NCBI RefSeq assembly: GCF_022965805.1
Contig: NC_133103.1
Coordinates: forward strand, 30,929,926 to 30,993,925
DNA length: 64,000 nucleotides
Direction: 5' to 3'
From: Primulina eburnea
Taxonomy: Eukaryota; Streptophyta; Magnoliopsida; Lamiales; Gesneriaceae
Part shown: piece after piece, positions 21,351 through 33,155 of the stretch
Numbering within the stretch: position 1 is the first letter of the stretch
How the letters are laid out: every line of letters starts with the position of its first letter
Position numbers and translations under genes: made by a program
The notes under the pieces: generated by a model
The model's input: the letters and a program-made list of their open reading frames with translations, nothing else
Databases searched by the model: none
Told to the model about the DNA's origin: nothing

Positions 21351-24300
21351 TATAACGGCCCGAAAATTCGTGTTTGAATATTTGCGGAAAAATTAAAAAT
21401 TTTCTTTGTAAGGTAAGTAAAATGCCTCATCATAAAATAGACCGTTAAATAAAGTTTAAATGTTAAAAATAGCATCAGAAGAAATTATTTGTTTGCAAAA
21501 GAACAATTTAAGAATATTCCAACAACGGATAAACTGTTTGAGCATAAAAATGGTAAATGTTAAAATGAGGTCCTTGGGTTCCACTACTGCCGACCCAAGC
21601 TAGCTCACTGGTCCCCGCCCTCGGCCCCAGCATCATCAGTACCTACAACAATCAAGTCTAGTGAGTCTAAAGACTCAACATGCATATATCGTAAATAACG
21701 AGTAAATAAAAAATAAAATTTTGCATGGGAGTAAAAATATCATGTCATGAGTCATAATATAAAGTATCGTATCAAGATTAATTATAATACGTGCATAGTT
21801 GAACTGAAAATCATAGTGAAACTGATTTCTCCTTAGAGCCCTGTACTGAAATAGCTTGTAAAAATTTTCTGGTGAGATTATGGTCTACGCAAGTGGTCCC
21901 TGAACTGAACTGAACTGAGCTGACCGATACTGGTGACCGGACCGATATTGGGGATCGGATTTACGTCTGATCAGACTACTGCCACAGTACTGGGTGAAAC
22001 AACTGAACTAACCGGTAACTGGTGACCGGACCGATACTGGGGACCGGATTTAATACTGATAGTAAAGTGACCACAAGCAATATCTCATAAATCTCAAAAT
22101 TTGTATTTTTGCACGTAATATAATTAAATAACTGAATTAAATATCATGTACCCATTTTAATGATTGGATTGGATCGTTCCTAGGCTCGCTGCAACCTAAA
22201 TATACCATGAAAAGTATGCAATAGATTTATGGGACCAAACTATGCAATAACCTTCAAAAAATGTGACAATTACGCCTACCGACTTCGTATTTAATCATGA
22301 CTCCGAACCAACTCGAACCAACACTGAACCATCATGTAGTCATGATTAAAATACGCCTAAAATGACAAAATAATGCTCCTAAAATGGTGAGGGCCGAAAT
22401 CTAGGTGAATGAAGGCCAAAACATGAAACGCTCTTTCGAGAGTCAATTTGGAACATCGCACCGTAAATTCTCGTACCACCTCAAAAATGATCCGAATGAC
22501 GAACGGTCAAAAACATGACCTTCCCAACTCAATGAGGCACTGTCCAGTCCAAGGCCATAGGCTAAAAGCCAACCTAGTACTCGAACAAGCCACCGAACCG
22601 ACGCAGCAAGCTGCTGTCCAGAAATTCCAGCAGCTGCGCTTGGGTTGCTTTTGTCGTTTGCGAGGCTAATGGCCTATTCGGGCTTGAACCACCAACCAAA
22701 ACCTCTTATCAACATCCCAAGCAATGGTTTGAACCATGGCTAAGGGCTCTAAGCCAGCCACAATTCGAACCACACCAGCAAACAACCGAACGTTCCAACC
22801 GAGAACAAATTCTGCACGTAGGAAGCATTGCTTTTGTTGGATGTCACGAATCGTTCCAATGGCCATTTGATTGACCATGACACGATATAGACATCTAGGG
22901 GTATGGTATGAACCGTGGCTAAGGGCCATAGGCCAAACAAGATCCACACCATTCCACCAAACCGAATGTTACACTTGCTGAATTCGAAAGGGGCGAAGGG
23001 GCTGTTCTTGTTGTTTAATTTAAAAACCGATTCACCATGGACAAAGCTACCAAAAGGGCGACTTAGTCACGTCTTAGACATGCTAGGGAAGTGATCTAAC
23101 CATGGCTATAGGCCTTTTGGGGCAGCCATGATCATAATATTTTCCCTTGACCACAATCTGAATTTTCGAAACTCAAATGGACATAAAGGGGGACTTGCTG
23201 TCGTTTTCTCGATTTCCAGCGTGTATGGGGTTACATGAATGGACCAACATGGTCCTAATGCATCCTATTACATGTCTAGATGTTGCCTTGGGAGCCTGTA
23301 ATCTAACCATCCACCTGTACTCACAAAAACAAGCAAACCGTGAGGCATAGAGTGAAGAACAAAATTCTGCACTATCTTTTTCGAAAATAGTATGGAAGAA
23401 TTTCGGTTTTTACCTTCATAAAATCATGAGTATGATGTTTTAAAATATTAATATGGCTTGACTGAAGAGCAAATAAGATCATATACATGCCTTGGTTCGT
23501 TTTGAAAAGAAAACGAACGAAACGACGACGCGGCACGGAGGAGACGGAGCGCCTGTTTGCTACTCGATTTTTCTCTCTAGTTTCTAGCTATGAGACCCAC
23601 GATTTTTCTCTCAAAAATACTCTGAATTTTGTGAATGAGGGAGGGGGAATGATGGTTAGGAGAGTGAGGGGGAGATCTAATAATAAAGAGGTTCAAATGG
23701 TATGACCAAGTCTCCCTCTTTTTGAATTTTGAATTTGGTGATATCAAATGATTTGTTGGGGGAGGGAAATGGATTATCCATGATCGATTTCTTATGTCCA
23801 CCTAGGCTAGGATCTTGATCTACTATTAATTAATTAATTAAGGGTGGTAATTAAATGAAAAGATTATCATGCTAATGGATGACAAGGAAAGAGTCAAAGG
23901 TGAGTTGGCAAAGAATTTTGGTCTCACTATGGGGTGGCTGAAAATTTGAAATAAAAGTGAAGAGAAATATTGTTTAGTTGATAAATTTTAATACCTTAAG
24001 AGCCTTACCTATCCCTTAAATAATTTAGTGAATTAACAACTCAATTAAGGCACCTAAACAAACTTATTTCCTATTCACCTCAAGTTACTAAAATAATTCC
24101 TTAAACCTCCTTTTAACATAAATCACTTATTAGCTAGCTAAAATAAATTCTGGAAATGTTTTCTGAATCTTAAATTTTATCTCTACACTCCAACTCCAGT
24201 CCGGCCTCACTGACTTAATTGAAATGATAAAAATCAAACTGCTGCATGAAATAATTAACTTAAGGAAATCATTTAAATACTCATGAAATAAAATCATTTA

Positions 24301-24352
24301 AAATGCTAGAATTATGCGTGGCTTATACGTAGTCTAGGTTACGGGTTCTACA
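21351..24352 (-). repeat. LARD1 left (3') LTR
   Basis: It reads TATAACGGCCCG ... GGGTTCTACA on the plus strand, so on the minus strand it runs TGTAGAACCC ... GTTATA, with a non-canonical TA end. It matches 26933-30560 over its length except for the last 110 bp and MITE1. It holds the empty MITE1 site at 23997-23999. Confidence 0.9.
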
Positions 24353-24390
24353 ATGCTTCTCCCCTTAAAAGAAATTTCGTCCTCCAAATT
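24353..24390 (-). other. LARD1 polypurine tract and stem-loop
   Basis: The minus strand has the polypurine tract AAGGGGAGAAGCA next to the LTR, preceded by the conserved block AATTTGGAGGACGAAATTTC. The stem has one mismatch relative to Tek1. This matches the Tek1 layout at 16162-16198. Confidence 0.8.
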
Positions 24391-26918
24391 CGTTTATCCT
24401 TGATAAACAAAAAGTTTATACTTAGTTCTAGTATCCCAATAGTCCACACTTCCGCGCACTACTCTGATAAAATAAGTGTTGAGTTGTCCTTCCGTCTCCT
24501 CAATCCTGATTAACTCTACCTTCTAATCCTCGTTTGCGAATCGTAACTTAAAACAACTTATGGTAACTTAGTTCTATTCTACTATGAACTCGAATTTTAC
24601 TTATCTCGCAATTCCTCATAATAGAGATGAATGTCCAACCTTATCGCACCTTAATTTTCTTATATTATACCCCTAATATTCATCGAACTATTACATTAGC
24701 ATTTATGCGGTTCAACTTAAGAAACCTTAGCACCAAAAGTTACTGATCGACTTCTATCCTCGTTAAACAATTATATGTTAAACCTTATCTCAACCTCATA
24801 ATAAGATTAGCCCAAGATCCTTGAATCGTATCTTTATCTTATGGCACCAAACTTACATACTTAATTATTTACAAGTACATCCCAAATATTAAATTGTCGC
24901 AAATCTTAAATTTCAAGTAGTGATAATTTATAAAACTCATTCATACAATATCAAACTTCTACCTATATTTTCAAGCCTTTCAAGTCCCAATTACATGTTT
25001 AAACCATTTTCTTCCCAATTACAATATAGTTGAGGCCTAAGGCCCTTGGACTTTCCTCATTGAAACGAATGTCGCATTCTTACGTATCAGCGTAAAAACT
25101 TATTAAGTCATCCCATGGTAGCCTTAGAATAACTATAATAAATCAATTTCACTTATAACTCATATAACTCTAGAATCCCCATATCAAGCTTTTACATTCC
25201 TTACTTGATAAAAAAATCTTAATATTCATCAATTGATAACTTATATTGAACACAATTAATTCCCTTTTGTTTTTATTTCACTCAAAATTTCCGTATGAAC
25301 AAATATCCCATAAATTTGAAATTCAAACTTACCTAATCCAAATAGCTTTGAATACGCATATCCGTTTAGTCTCAAGTTTGTTAATGACTTCCAAAATTTC
25401 TCAAGACAAGGTGTCTACCTCACCTCTTACGTGCGTCTCCCAATTAAACTAACCATCATCGTACCCAACTTTCCAAAAATTTTAAATTCTCACAAGGTAT
25501 AATCTTAACTGTTAAGATAATGACTAAAACTTGTGACACACCAAACTTATGTTCCCAAAATTCACTAACTCAATGTTTATCCTTATAACTTAAATAACCG
25601 ATCAAATTTACCTTAAGTCGTCATCACTTTAAATTCTTAATTTGCCACAACATTATTTCACTAACGCTTAAATTTTCATGCCTAAGATTGATTCATCCTA
25701 CAATGTCCTTGGTTACCATTCATTATAACATTATAACCAAAATATCTGAATATTCTATATTTCTTTTGAGCTTAAATAACCGAAAATTCCTACCATTTAA
25801 ACTATTCAATTCTCACTTACTACTAAATAAGTTCTCAAATTTCTTAAAATTGTAAAATTAATTCTTACTTTCCTCGAATATCATCCAAATTTTTTTTTCT
25901 AAATCTCGAAATTCCACAATGATCCATTAGTCCTCAGTATTCTCAATGTCATTTTATAGATTTCCCGCATCATAAGGTTCAATAGTCTTAAGTTTATTAA
26001 ACTCAAAATTAATTCCCATAACACGTCTTACATTTCTATAAATACTTAAAATCCCAAGTGTTCCTCAAAAGTTCGCATTCACGTCCTTAAAATTTTGAAA
26101 ATTGTAATCTGGCCCTTACAGTTCTCCAAATTTACATTTTGGCCCTACAACTCTTCGAAATTTGCATCATTGTCCCAATAAAATTTTTCATCTTTACCTC
26201 ATTAAACTTTTAAATTCTCGAACTCGAAATTAAATCCCAAAATTTGGTAAATTCAAAAATAGTCCCTTAGAGTTTTTGTATTTTTTGAACTTAGGTCCTC
26301 AAATCATTGGTTATTACAATTAGGTCCTTAAAATTCTCAATTCCTGTAATTCAATCCTTAAATCCAACTATGTATAGCGTGCATCCTAAATAAATTCTCA
26401 TAATTAATCTTACATTTCCATAGATAATTAAAATCCTCAAATTGTACATTTATAATCCTAAAAATTGTCGTAGTCTTCGAATCGCTATTGCTTATATGAA
26501 ATCCTCAAAAATTTACTCGACTAGCAACCAAAAACCATTAATAATTTCTTAGAAATTCTAAAAGTCTCAAAAGCATTCATAATTTTCAAGATTAACTTAT
26601 AACCCATAAGGAGGACATCAACACTACTGACCTAAAAATTAATATAGTCAAATCATTTTCAACATCTCCTAAATCCCAATATTCGAATTCTTAGACATGT
26701 CCAATTCCAAACATACCCAACATGCATAATTCCATAATTTATTTTTAAATTTAAATAAACACTGAACAATTAAAATCTGAACGTAAAAATATTTCATGAA
26801 AACATGTTAAAATAATTCATGCTTTGAATAAAATGCACAAATGTAAAACTTACAGACAGAAGACGTGACTTCATGAGCTTCTCGTGGTCAGTAGTAGTAC
26901 AACCCTTTACAGAACCTG
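24391..26918 (-). other. LARD1 internal region, non-coding
   Basis: About 2.5 kb of AT-rich DNA with no frame longer than about 70 codons and no Gag, protease, RT, RNase H or integrase motif on either strand. From about 26080 to 26360 short phrases such as GGACCTAA, GGGACTAT or GGGCCAAAATG, each followed by AT-rich sequence, recur at irregular 35-60 bp spacing on the minus strand. This looks like an old amplified repeat. Its function is unknown. Confidence 0.8.
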
Positions 26919-26930
26919 GCTCTGATACCA
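26919..26930 (-). other. LARD1 primer binding site (initiator tRNA-Met)
   Basis: The minus strand reads TGGTATCAGAGC, 2 bp from the right LTR, the same site as in Tek1. Confidence 0.92.
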
Positions 26931-29592
26931 GCTATAACGGCCCGAAAATTCGTGTTTGAATATTTGCTGAAAAATTAAAAATTTTCTTTGTAAGGTAAGT
27001 AAAATGCCTCATGCATAAAATAGACCGTTAAATAAAGTTTAAATGTTAAAAATAGCAGCAGAAGAAATTATTTGTTTGCAAAAGAACAATTTAAGAATAT
27101 TCCAACAACGGATAAACTGTTTGAGCATAAAAATGGTAAATGTTAAAATGAGGTCCTCGGGTTCCACTACTGCCGACCCAAGCTAGCTCACTGGTCCCCG
27201 CCCTCGGCCCCGGCATCATCAGTACCTACAACAATCAAGCCTAGTGAGTCTAAAGACTCAACATGCATATATCGTAAATAACGAGTAAATAAATAATAAA
27301 ATTTTGCATGGGAGTAAAAATATCATGTCATGAGGCATAATGTAAAGTATCGTGTCAAGATTAATTATAATACGTGCTTAGCTGAACTGAAAATCATAGT
27401 GAAACTGATTGCTCCTTAGAGCCCTGTACTGAAATATCTTGTAAAAATTTTCTGGTGAGATTATGATCTACGCAAGTGGTCCCTGAACTGAACTGAACTG
27501 AACTGAGCTGGCTGATACTGGTGACCGGACCGATACTGGGGATCGGATTTACGTCTGATCAGACTACTGCCACAGTACTGGGTGAAACAACTGAACTAAC
27601 CGGTAACTGGTGACCGGACCGATACTGGGGACCGGATTTAATACTGATAGTAAAGTGACCACAAGCAATATCGCATAAATCTCAAAATTTGTATTTTTGC
27701 ACGTAATATAATTAAATAACTGAATTAAATATCCTGTACCCATTTTACTGATTAGATTGGATCGTTCCCAGGCTCGCTGCAACCTAAATATGCCATGAAA
27801 AGTATTCAATAGATTTATGGGATCAAACTATGCAATAACCTTCAAAAAATGTGACAATTACGCCTACCGACTTCGTATTTAATCATGACTCCGAACCAAC
27901 CCGAACAAACACTGAACCATCATGTAGTCATGATTAAAATACGCCTAAAATGATAAAATAATGCTCCTAAAATGTTGAGGGCCGAAATCTAGGTGAATGG
28001 AGGCCAAAACATGAAACGCTCTTTCGAGAGTCAATTTGGCACATCGCACCGTAAATTCTCGTACGACCTCAAAAATGATCCGAATGAGGAACGGTAAAAA
28101 ACATGACCTTCTCAACTCAATGAGGCACTGTCCAGTCCAAGGCCATAGGCTAAAAGCCAACCGAGAACTCGAACAAGCCACCGAACCGACGCAGCAAGCT
28201 GCTGTCCAGAAATTCCAGCAGCTGCGCTTGGGTTGCTTGTGTCGTTTGCGAGGCTAATTACTATTGGGGCTTGAACCACCGACCAAAACCTCTTACAAAC
28301 ATCCCAAGGAATGGTTTGAAACATGGCTAAGGGCTCTAGGCCAGCCACAATTCTAACCAAACCAGCAAACAACCGAACGTTCCAACCGAGAACAAATTCT
28401 GCACGTAGGATGCATTGCTTTTGTTGGATGTCACGAATCGTTCCAATGGCCATTTGATTGACCATGACACGATCTAGACATCTAGGGTATGGTATGAACC
28501 GTGGCTAAGGGCCATAGGCCAAACAAGATCCACACCATTCCACCAAACCGAATGTTACACTTGCTGAATTTGAAAGGGGCGAAGGGGCTGTTCTTGTTGT
28601 TTAATTTAAAAACAGATTCACCATGGACCAAGCCACCAAAAGGGAAACTTAGTCACGCCTTAGACATGCTAGGGAAGTGATCTAACCATGGCTATAGGCC
28701 TTTTGGGGCAGCCATGATCAGAATATTTTCCCTTGACCACAATCTGAATTTTCGAAACTCAAATGGACATAAAGGGGGAGTTGCTGTCGTTTTCTCGACT
28801 TCCAGCGTGTATGGGGTTACATGAATGGACCAACATGGTCCTAATGCATCCTATTACATGTCTAGATGTCGCCTTGGGAGCCTGGAATCGAACCATCCAC
28901 CTGTACTCACAAAAACAAGCAAATCGTGAGGCATAGAGTGAAGAACAAAATTCTGCACTATCTTTTTCGAAAATAGTATGGAAGAATTTCGGCTTTTACC
29001 TTCATAAAATCATGAGTATGATTTTTTAAAATATTAATATGGCTTGATTGAAGATCAAAGAAGATCATATACATGCCTTGGTTCGTTTTGAAAAGAAAAC
29101 GAACGAAACGACGACGCGGCACGGAGGAGACGGAGCGCTTTGCTACCTGTTTGCTACTCGATTTTTCTCTCTTGTTTCTAGCTATGAGACCCACGATTTT
29201 TCTCTCAAAAATAATCTGAATTTCGTGAATGAGGGAGGGGAAATGATGGTTAGGAGAGTGAGGGGGAGATCCAATAATAAAAAGGTTCAAATGGTATGAC
29301 CAAGTCTCCCTCTTTTTGAATTTTGAATTTGGTGATATCAAATTATTTGTTGGGGAGGGAAATGGATGAGCCATGATCGATTTCTTATGTCCACCTAGGC
29401 TAGGATCTTGATCTACTATTAATTAATTAATTAAGGGTGGTAATTAAATGAAAAGATTATCATGCTAATGGATGACAAGGAAAGGGTCAAAGGTGAGTTG
29501 GCAAAGAATTTTGGTCTCACTATGGGGTGGCTGAAAATTTGAAATAAAAGTGAAGGGAAATATCGTTTAGTTGATAAATTTTAATACCTTAA

Positions 29593-30295
29593 GGCATAGT
29601 TTGGTACATGAGATAAGGGAGGGATTGATAAATAATCCTCCTTATCCTATGTTTGGTACCTTTTTAAAAAGCCCATGATAATATCATGGGCCCTTGATAA
29701 ATAAATTTTTAGAGGGATAAATGTCCCTTCTATTAGGTGTGATAATTTTAATTTAATGATAAAATATACTACAAATGACTTAATTACCCTCACTTTACAA
29801 ATGATTTTTTATAAATCTATGTTAGTAGGTAGAAATTAAAATCAAATAAATATTTTTATTTATTTTTATATATTATATAATATGATAATTATATAAATGA
29901 TTTCGAGATACTTATATTAATAATTTTTATAAATCTCAATAAAATTATTTGTATCACTCGATAAACATTAAAAATTGATATTTGACTTGACTCACAAAAT
30001 CAAGTGCTCAATTATCATATTATATAATATATAAAATTAGGTAAAAATAAATAAATCATGCAAGCAATGTCGACACATGAATAAATAAAAAATATGAACT
30101 CAAACAACAATTGTGAAATTATAAAATTTATTATGTTAAGGTTAATTTTGTCATTACAATCTAATATATAAATTTAATCATTCTTATTAAAATCATACCA
30201 AACATTAAATATTATATCCTACATCTTATTTATCCTTAACGTATCCTTATATTATGTATCACATGTTTATCCTATCATGTGTACCAAACTATGCA
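29593..30295. mobile_element. MITE1: Tourist/PIF-Harbinger-like MITE, 703 bp
   Basis: The ends are inverted repeats, GGCATAGTTTGGTACA and TGCATAGTTTGGTACA, flanked by TAA duplications (29590-29592 and 30296-30298). The sister LTR has a single TAA at 23997-23999, a direct empty site. The interior is AT-rich and non-coding, and it folds back: a segment at about 29850-29890 is largely the reverse complement of 30008-30058. The 3-bp TAA duplication and GTTTGGTA ends fit Tourist-type MITEs moved by a PIF/Harbinger transposase. Confidence 0.9.
29671..29691. repeat. Perfect palindrome inside MITE1
   Basis: GCCCATGATA, one central A, then TATCATGGGC: two 10-base arms around a single base. Confidence 0.9.
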
Positions 30296-30556
30296 TAAGA
30301 GCCTTACCTATCCCTTAAATAATTTAGTGAATTAACAACTCAATTAAGGGACCTAAATGAACTTATTTCCTATTCACTTCAAGTTACTAAAATAATTCCT
30401 TAAACCTCCTTTTAACTTAAATCACTTATTAGCTAGCTAAAATAAATTCTGGAAATGTTTTCTAAATCTTAAATTTTATCTCTACACTCCAACTCCAGTC
30501 CGACCTCACTGAATTAACTGAAATGATAAAAATCAAACTGCTGCATGAAATAATTA

Positions 30557-31835
30557 ACTTACTAGGATCAACTGAAATACCATCTCCGGATATAATATGA
30601 CCCAGAAATACCACATGTCTCAACCAAAATTCACATTTCGACAGTTTCGCATACAATTTCTCATCCCTCAAGATTCTCAACACAGTTCTCAAGTGTTCGA
30701 CATGCTCAGTCATATTTTTCGAATAAATCAAAATATCATCTATGAATATAATCACAAAATCATCGAGATATTTCTGAAAGATACGGTTCATCAGACCCAT
30801 AAATACAGCTGGAGCATTCGTTAAACCAAACGGCATGACATTAAACTCATAATGTCCATACCTGGTTCTGAACGTTGTCTTCGAGATATCAGAGTCCCTG
30901 ACTCTCAGCTGATGATATCCAGATCTCATATCGATCTTGATGTATACAGAAGAACCCTGTAACTGATCAAATAAATCATCAATACGAGGTAAAGGGTATT
31001 TGTTCTTTACCGTTGCCTTATTCAGTTGCCGGTAATCGATACAGAGTCTCATCGAACCGTCTTTATTTCTCACAAACAGTACTGGAGCACCCCAAGGAGA
31101 CACACTCGGTCTAATATATCCCTTGGCCAGTAAATCCTCCAACTGTTCTTTCAAATTTTTCAACTCAATCGGTGCCATTCTATATGGAGCCCTCGAAATC
31201 GGAACTGTACCTGGCATCAACTCAATCCTGAAGTCTATCTCTCGAATCGGAGGCAAACCAGGAATCTCATCTGGGAAAACATCAGCGAACTCGCATACCA
31301 CTGGCAAATCGGTCAATGATGGACTCGATTTCAGTACATCAACTTAATAAACAAGGAATCCCTCCGCTCCTTTCTGTAACAATCGAGTCATAGATAATAC
31401 GGATATCAAAGGAATTCTGGCTCGAGAGCCCTTACCGTAAAATTTCCACTTATCAGCCATCTCTGGTCTAAATCTCACAATTTTGTGGAAACAATCAACG
31501 GTAGCCCTGTACTTGGTCAGCATATCGATACCCATAATACACTCAAAATCAGACAACCCAAGTATAATACAATCTAACTCAATCTCATGCCCGTCATACT
31601 GTAGCATACAATGTTTCACAGAATTCACCGATATCAAACATGTCCCCAAAGGAGAAGAGACAGACACTACAGACGATAATGACTCAACAGGCAATGCATG
31701 ACTCAATGCAAATCTCTCAGAAATAAACGTATGAGAAGCACCAGTATCAATTAATACATAAGCAGGGTAACCACATAAAGAACAGTTACCTGCAACGACA
31801 TCATTTGGTGCTTCCTGAGCTTGCTCTTCTGTCAA
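30557..31835 (-). pseudogene. Gyp2 pol 5' part: protease and reverse transcriptase
   Basis: The protease frame 31835-31344 has VLIDTGASHTFISERF near 31770-31720. After one stop (Y, then TAA, near 31346) the RT frame 31316-30462 runs from [19 protein letters not shown] through [20 protein letters not shown] and [14 protein letters not shown] [10 protein letters not shown] to the intact catalytic [11 protein letters not shown] near 30750-30715. It ends at [10 protein letters not shown], where the sequence changes to the LARD1 LTR at 30560. The end of RT and nearly all of RNase H (about 640 bp by comparison with Gyp1) are absent from both sides of LARD1. Confidence 0.9.
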
Positions 31836-32891
31836 AGCAAATACTCGGGCCTGCTGTCTCGGAGGCTGGCTAACTGTCTGGCTTCCTCCTGGCCTCTGTT
31901 GTGACTGAGACGGTGCTGGGTGAAATTAATGAACAGCAGCTGATCATCTATCACTCTGTGCTGCCGATCCTGATGATTCGGCTCCCTGGGATCTTTGGGA
32001 ACCTCTCTGTGGACATACTCTGGCAAAATGTCACTGCTGTCTACAGATGTGGCAACTACCAAGCACTCCTTGGCATTGCTCAGTGGAATGTCTTCCTCCG
32101 CAAGTTCTGCAGTAAGCTCCGGTATAACTCTGTTTGGAACCACTGGAGCTAGAAGAACTGCTGTCAGACTTCTTAAACTGTTTCCCTCTGGCTTTCAGAA
32201 AATCTTTCTTTCCACCACTGCTACTGCCACTCTCAAATTGAGGAGATGGTTGTTGTGGTCTCGGTGCTGGAGCAACATACAAACCTCCTTTCTGTCTCAA
32301 CAAACCTGCTTCGGCTCCTTTGGCTCGGTTCAGAGCATCAGAAAAGTTATTCGGTCGCCCGGTGCTTACCAATGTAAAGATCTCAACGTTCAGTCCATTG
32401 ATAAACTGATCGGCAACATCCTCATCATTCTCGGCAACATGGGGAGCAAACCTCAACAAGGTAGAGAACTTGGCCACATACTCTTCAATGTTCAACTGGC
32501 CCGGTCTCAAATTGGCAAACTCTGCACCTTTGTCCTTTCTGTACGACACTGGAAAGAATCGTTGATAAAATTCAGTTTTAAATACATTCCAGGTAATAGT
32601 CGTACCTCGATGCTCCAACGCTTTCTTCGTCGTGATCCACCAGTTCTTTGCAACGTCATGCAACTGGTGTCCAATCAATCTGACTCTTCGCTCCTCTGGG
32701 TAATCCAACAAATCAAACAACATTTCAATGTCATCTAACCAACACTCACAATCCACTGAACTCTCTGTTCCTTTCGAGATTGGCGGTTTGAATGACTGAA
32801 ACCTCTTAAATAGAGTTTCCATCGGTGTTGGTGTCACATCCATAGGAGGATTCGATGTGCTACCCTGTTCTGGTATTCTTCAAGGAGGCAT
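31836..32891 (-). pseudogene. Gyp2 gag and linker to protease
   Basis: The natural start is the ATG at 32891, but codon 4 is a stop. A 270-codon frame from 32843 (MDVTPTPMETLFKRF) covers the whole Gag core (DDIEMLFDLLDYPEERRVRLIG, TEFYQRFFPVSYRKDKGAEF) and the first zinc knuckle (CRTCGGRHSTEQC). It stops inside the second knuckle (CHICRQQ, then TGA near 32031), where relatives have Gly. The linker to protease continues at 32020-31836. It is better preserved than Gyp1 gag. Confidence 0.88.
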
Positions 32892-33141
32892 ATCTGAATA
32901 TCAAAAAGATTAGTAATCCAATACTACAAATCTATTTTAGTTCAATTCCCCCTCCGATCATCTTACAACTGATCAAGAATCGGTTCTGATTCATTCTCAA
33001 TAATACACGTTACAAATGAAATCAGATAGTCAAGTAAACATGTATTATATAAAGCAGTAGACATGCTAGCAATCACAAGCAAGGAAAGAAAACTCATTCA
33101 ACCCACTCACTAGCTCTTATCTCAGTCTAAGGTAACCTACT

Positions 33142-33153
33142 GCTCTGATACCA
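33142..33153 (-). other. Gyp2 primer binding site (initiator tRNA-Met)
   Basis: TGGTATCAGAGC on the minus strand, 2 bp from the right LTR start at 33156. Confidence 0.9.
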
Positions 33154-33155
33154 CC

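Larger units (their letters stand above)
21351..30560 (-). mobile_element. LARD1: non-coding large retrotransposon derivative related to Tek1
   Basis: Two 3-kb LTRs (21351-24352 and 26933-30560) bracket only about 2.6 kb that encodes no recognisable gag or pol. It has a tRNA-Met primer site and a polypurine tract, so it has the signals to be copied by another element's proteins. The LTRs align with Tek1 LTRs (TGTAGAACCCGTAA start, AGTGAGGCCGGACTGGAGT, the GC-rich block). The right end is truncated by a deletion, so only the left edge against Gyp2 pol is original. MITE1 adds 703 bp to the right LTR. Confidence 0.88.
26933..30560 (-). repeat. LARD1 right (5') LTR, truncated and carrying MITE1
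   Basis: It matches the left LTR up to ...GCATGAAATAATTAACTT and then switches to Gyp2 reverse transcriptase sequence. About 110 bp of the LTR end are missing. MITE1 and its duplicated TAA account for 29593-30298. Confidence 0.9.

Noticed and set aside
28958..29374. 138-residue frame on the minus strand in the LARD1 LTR
   Set aside because: The equivalent frame in the left LTR (23577-23801) is much shorter and differs, so there is no sign of coding constraint.
31995..32738. 247-residue plus-strand frame
   Set aside because: It is antisense to the well-supported Gyp2 Gag; composition and Gag motifs on the minus strand explain it.
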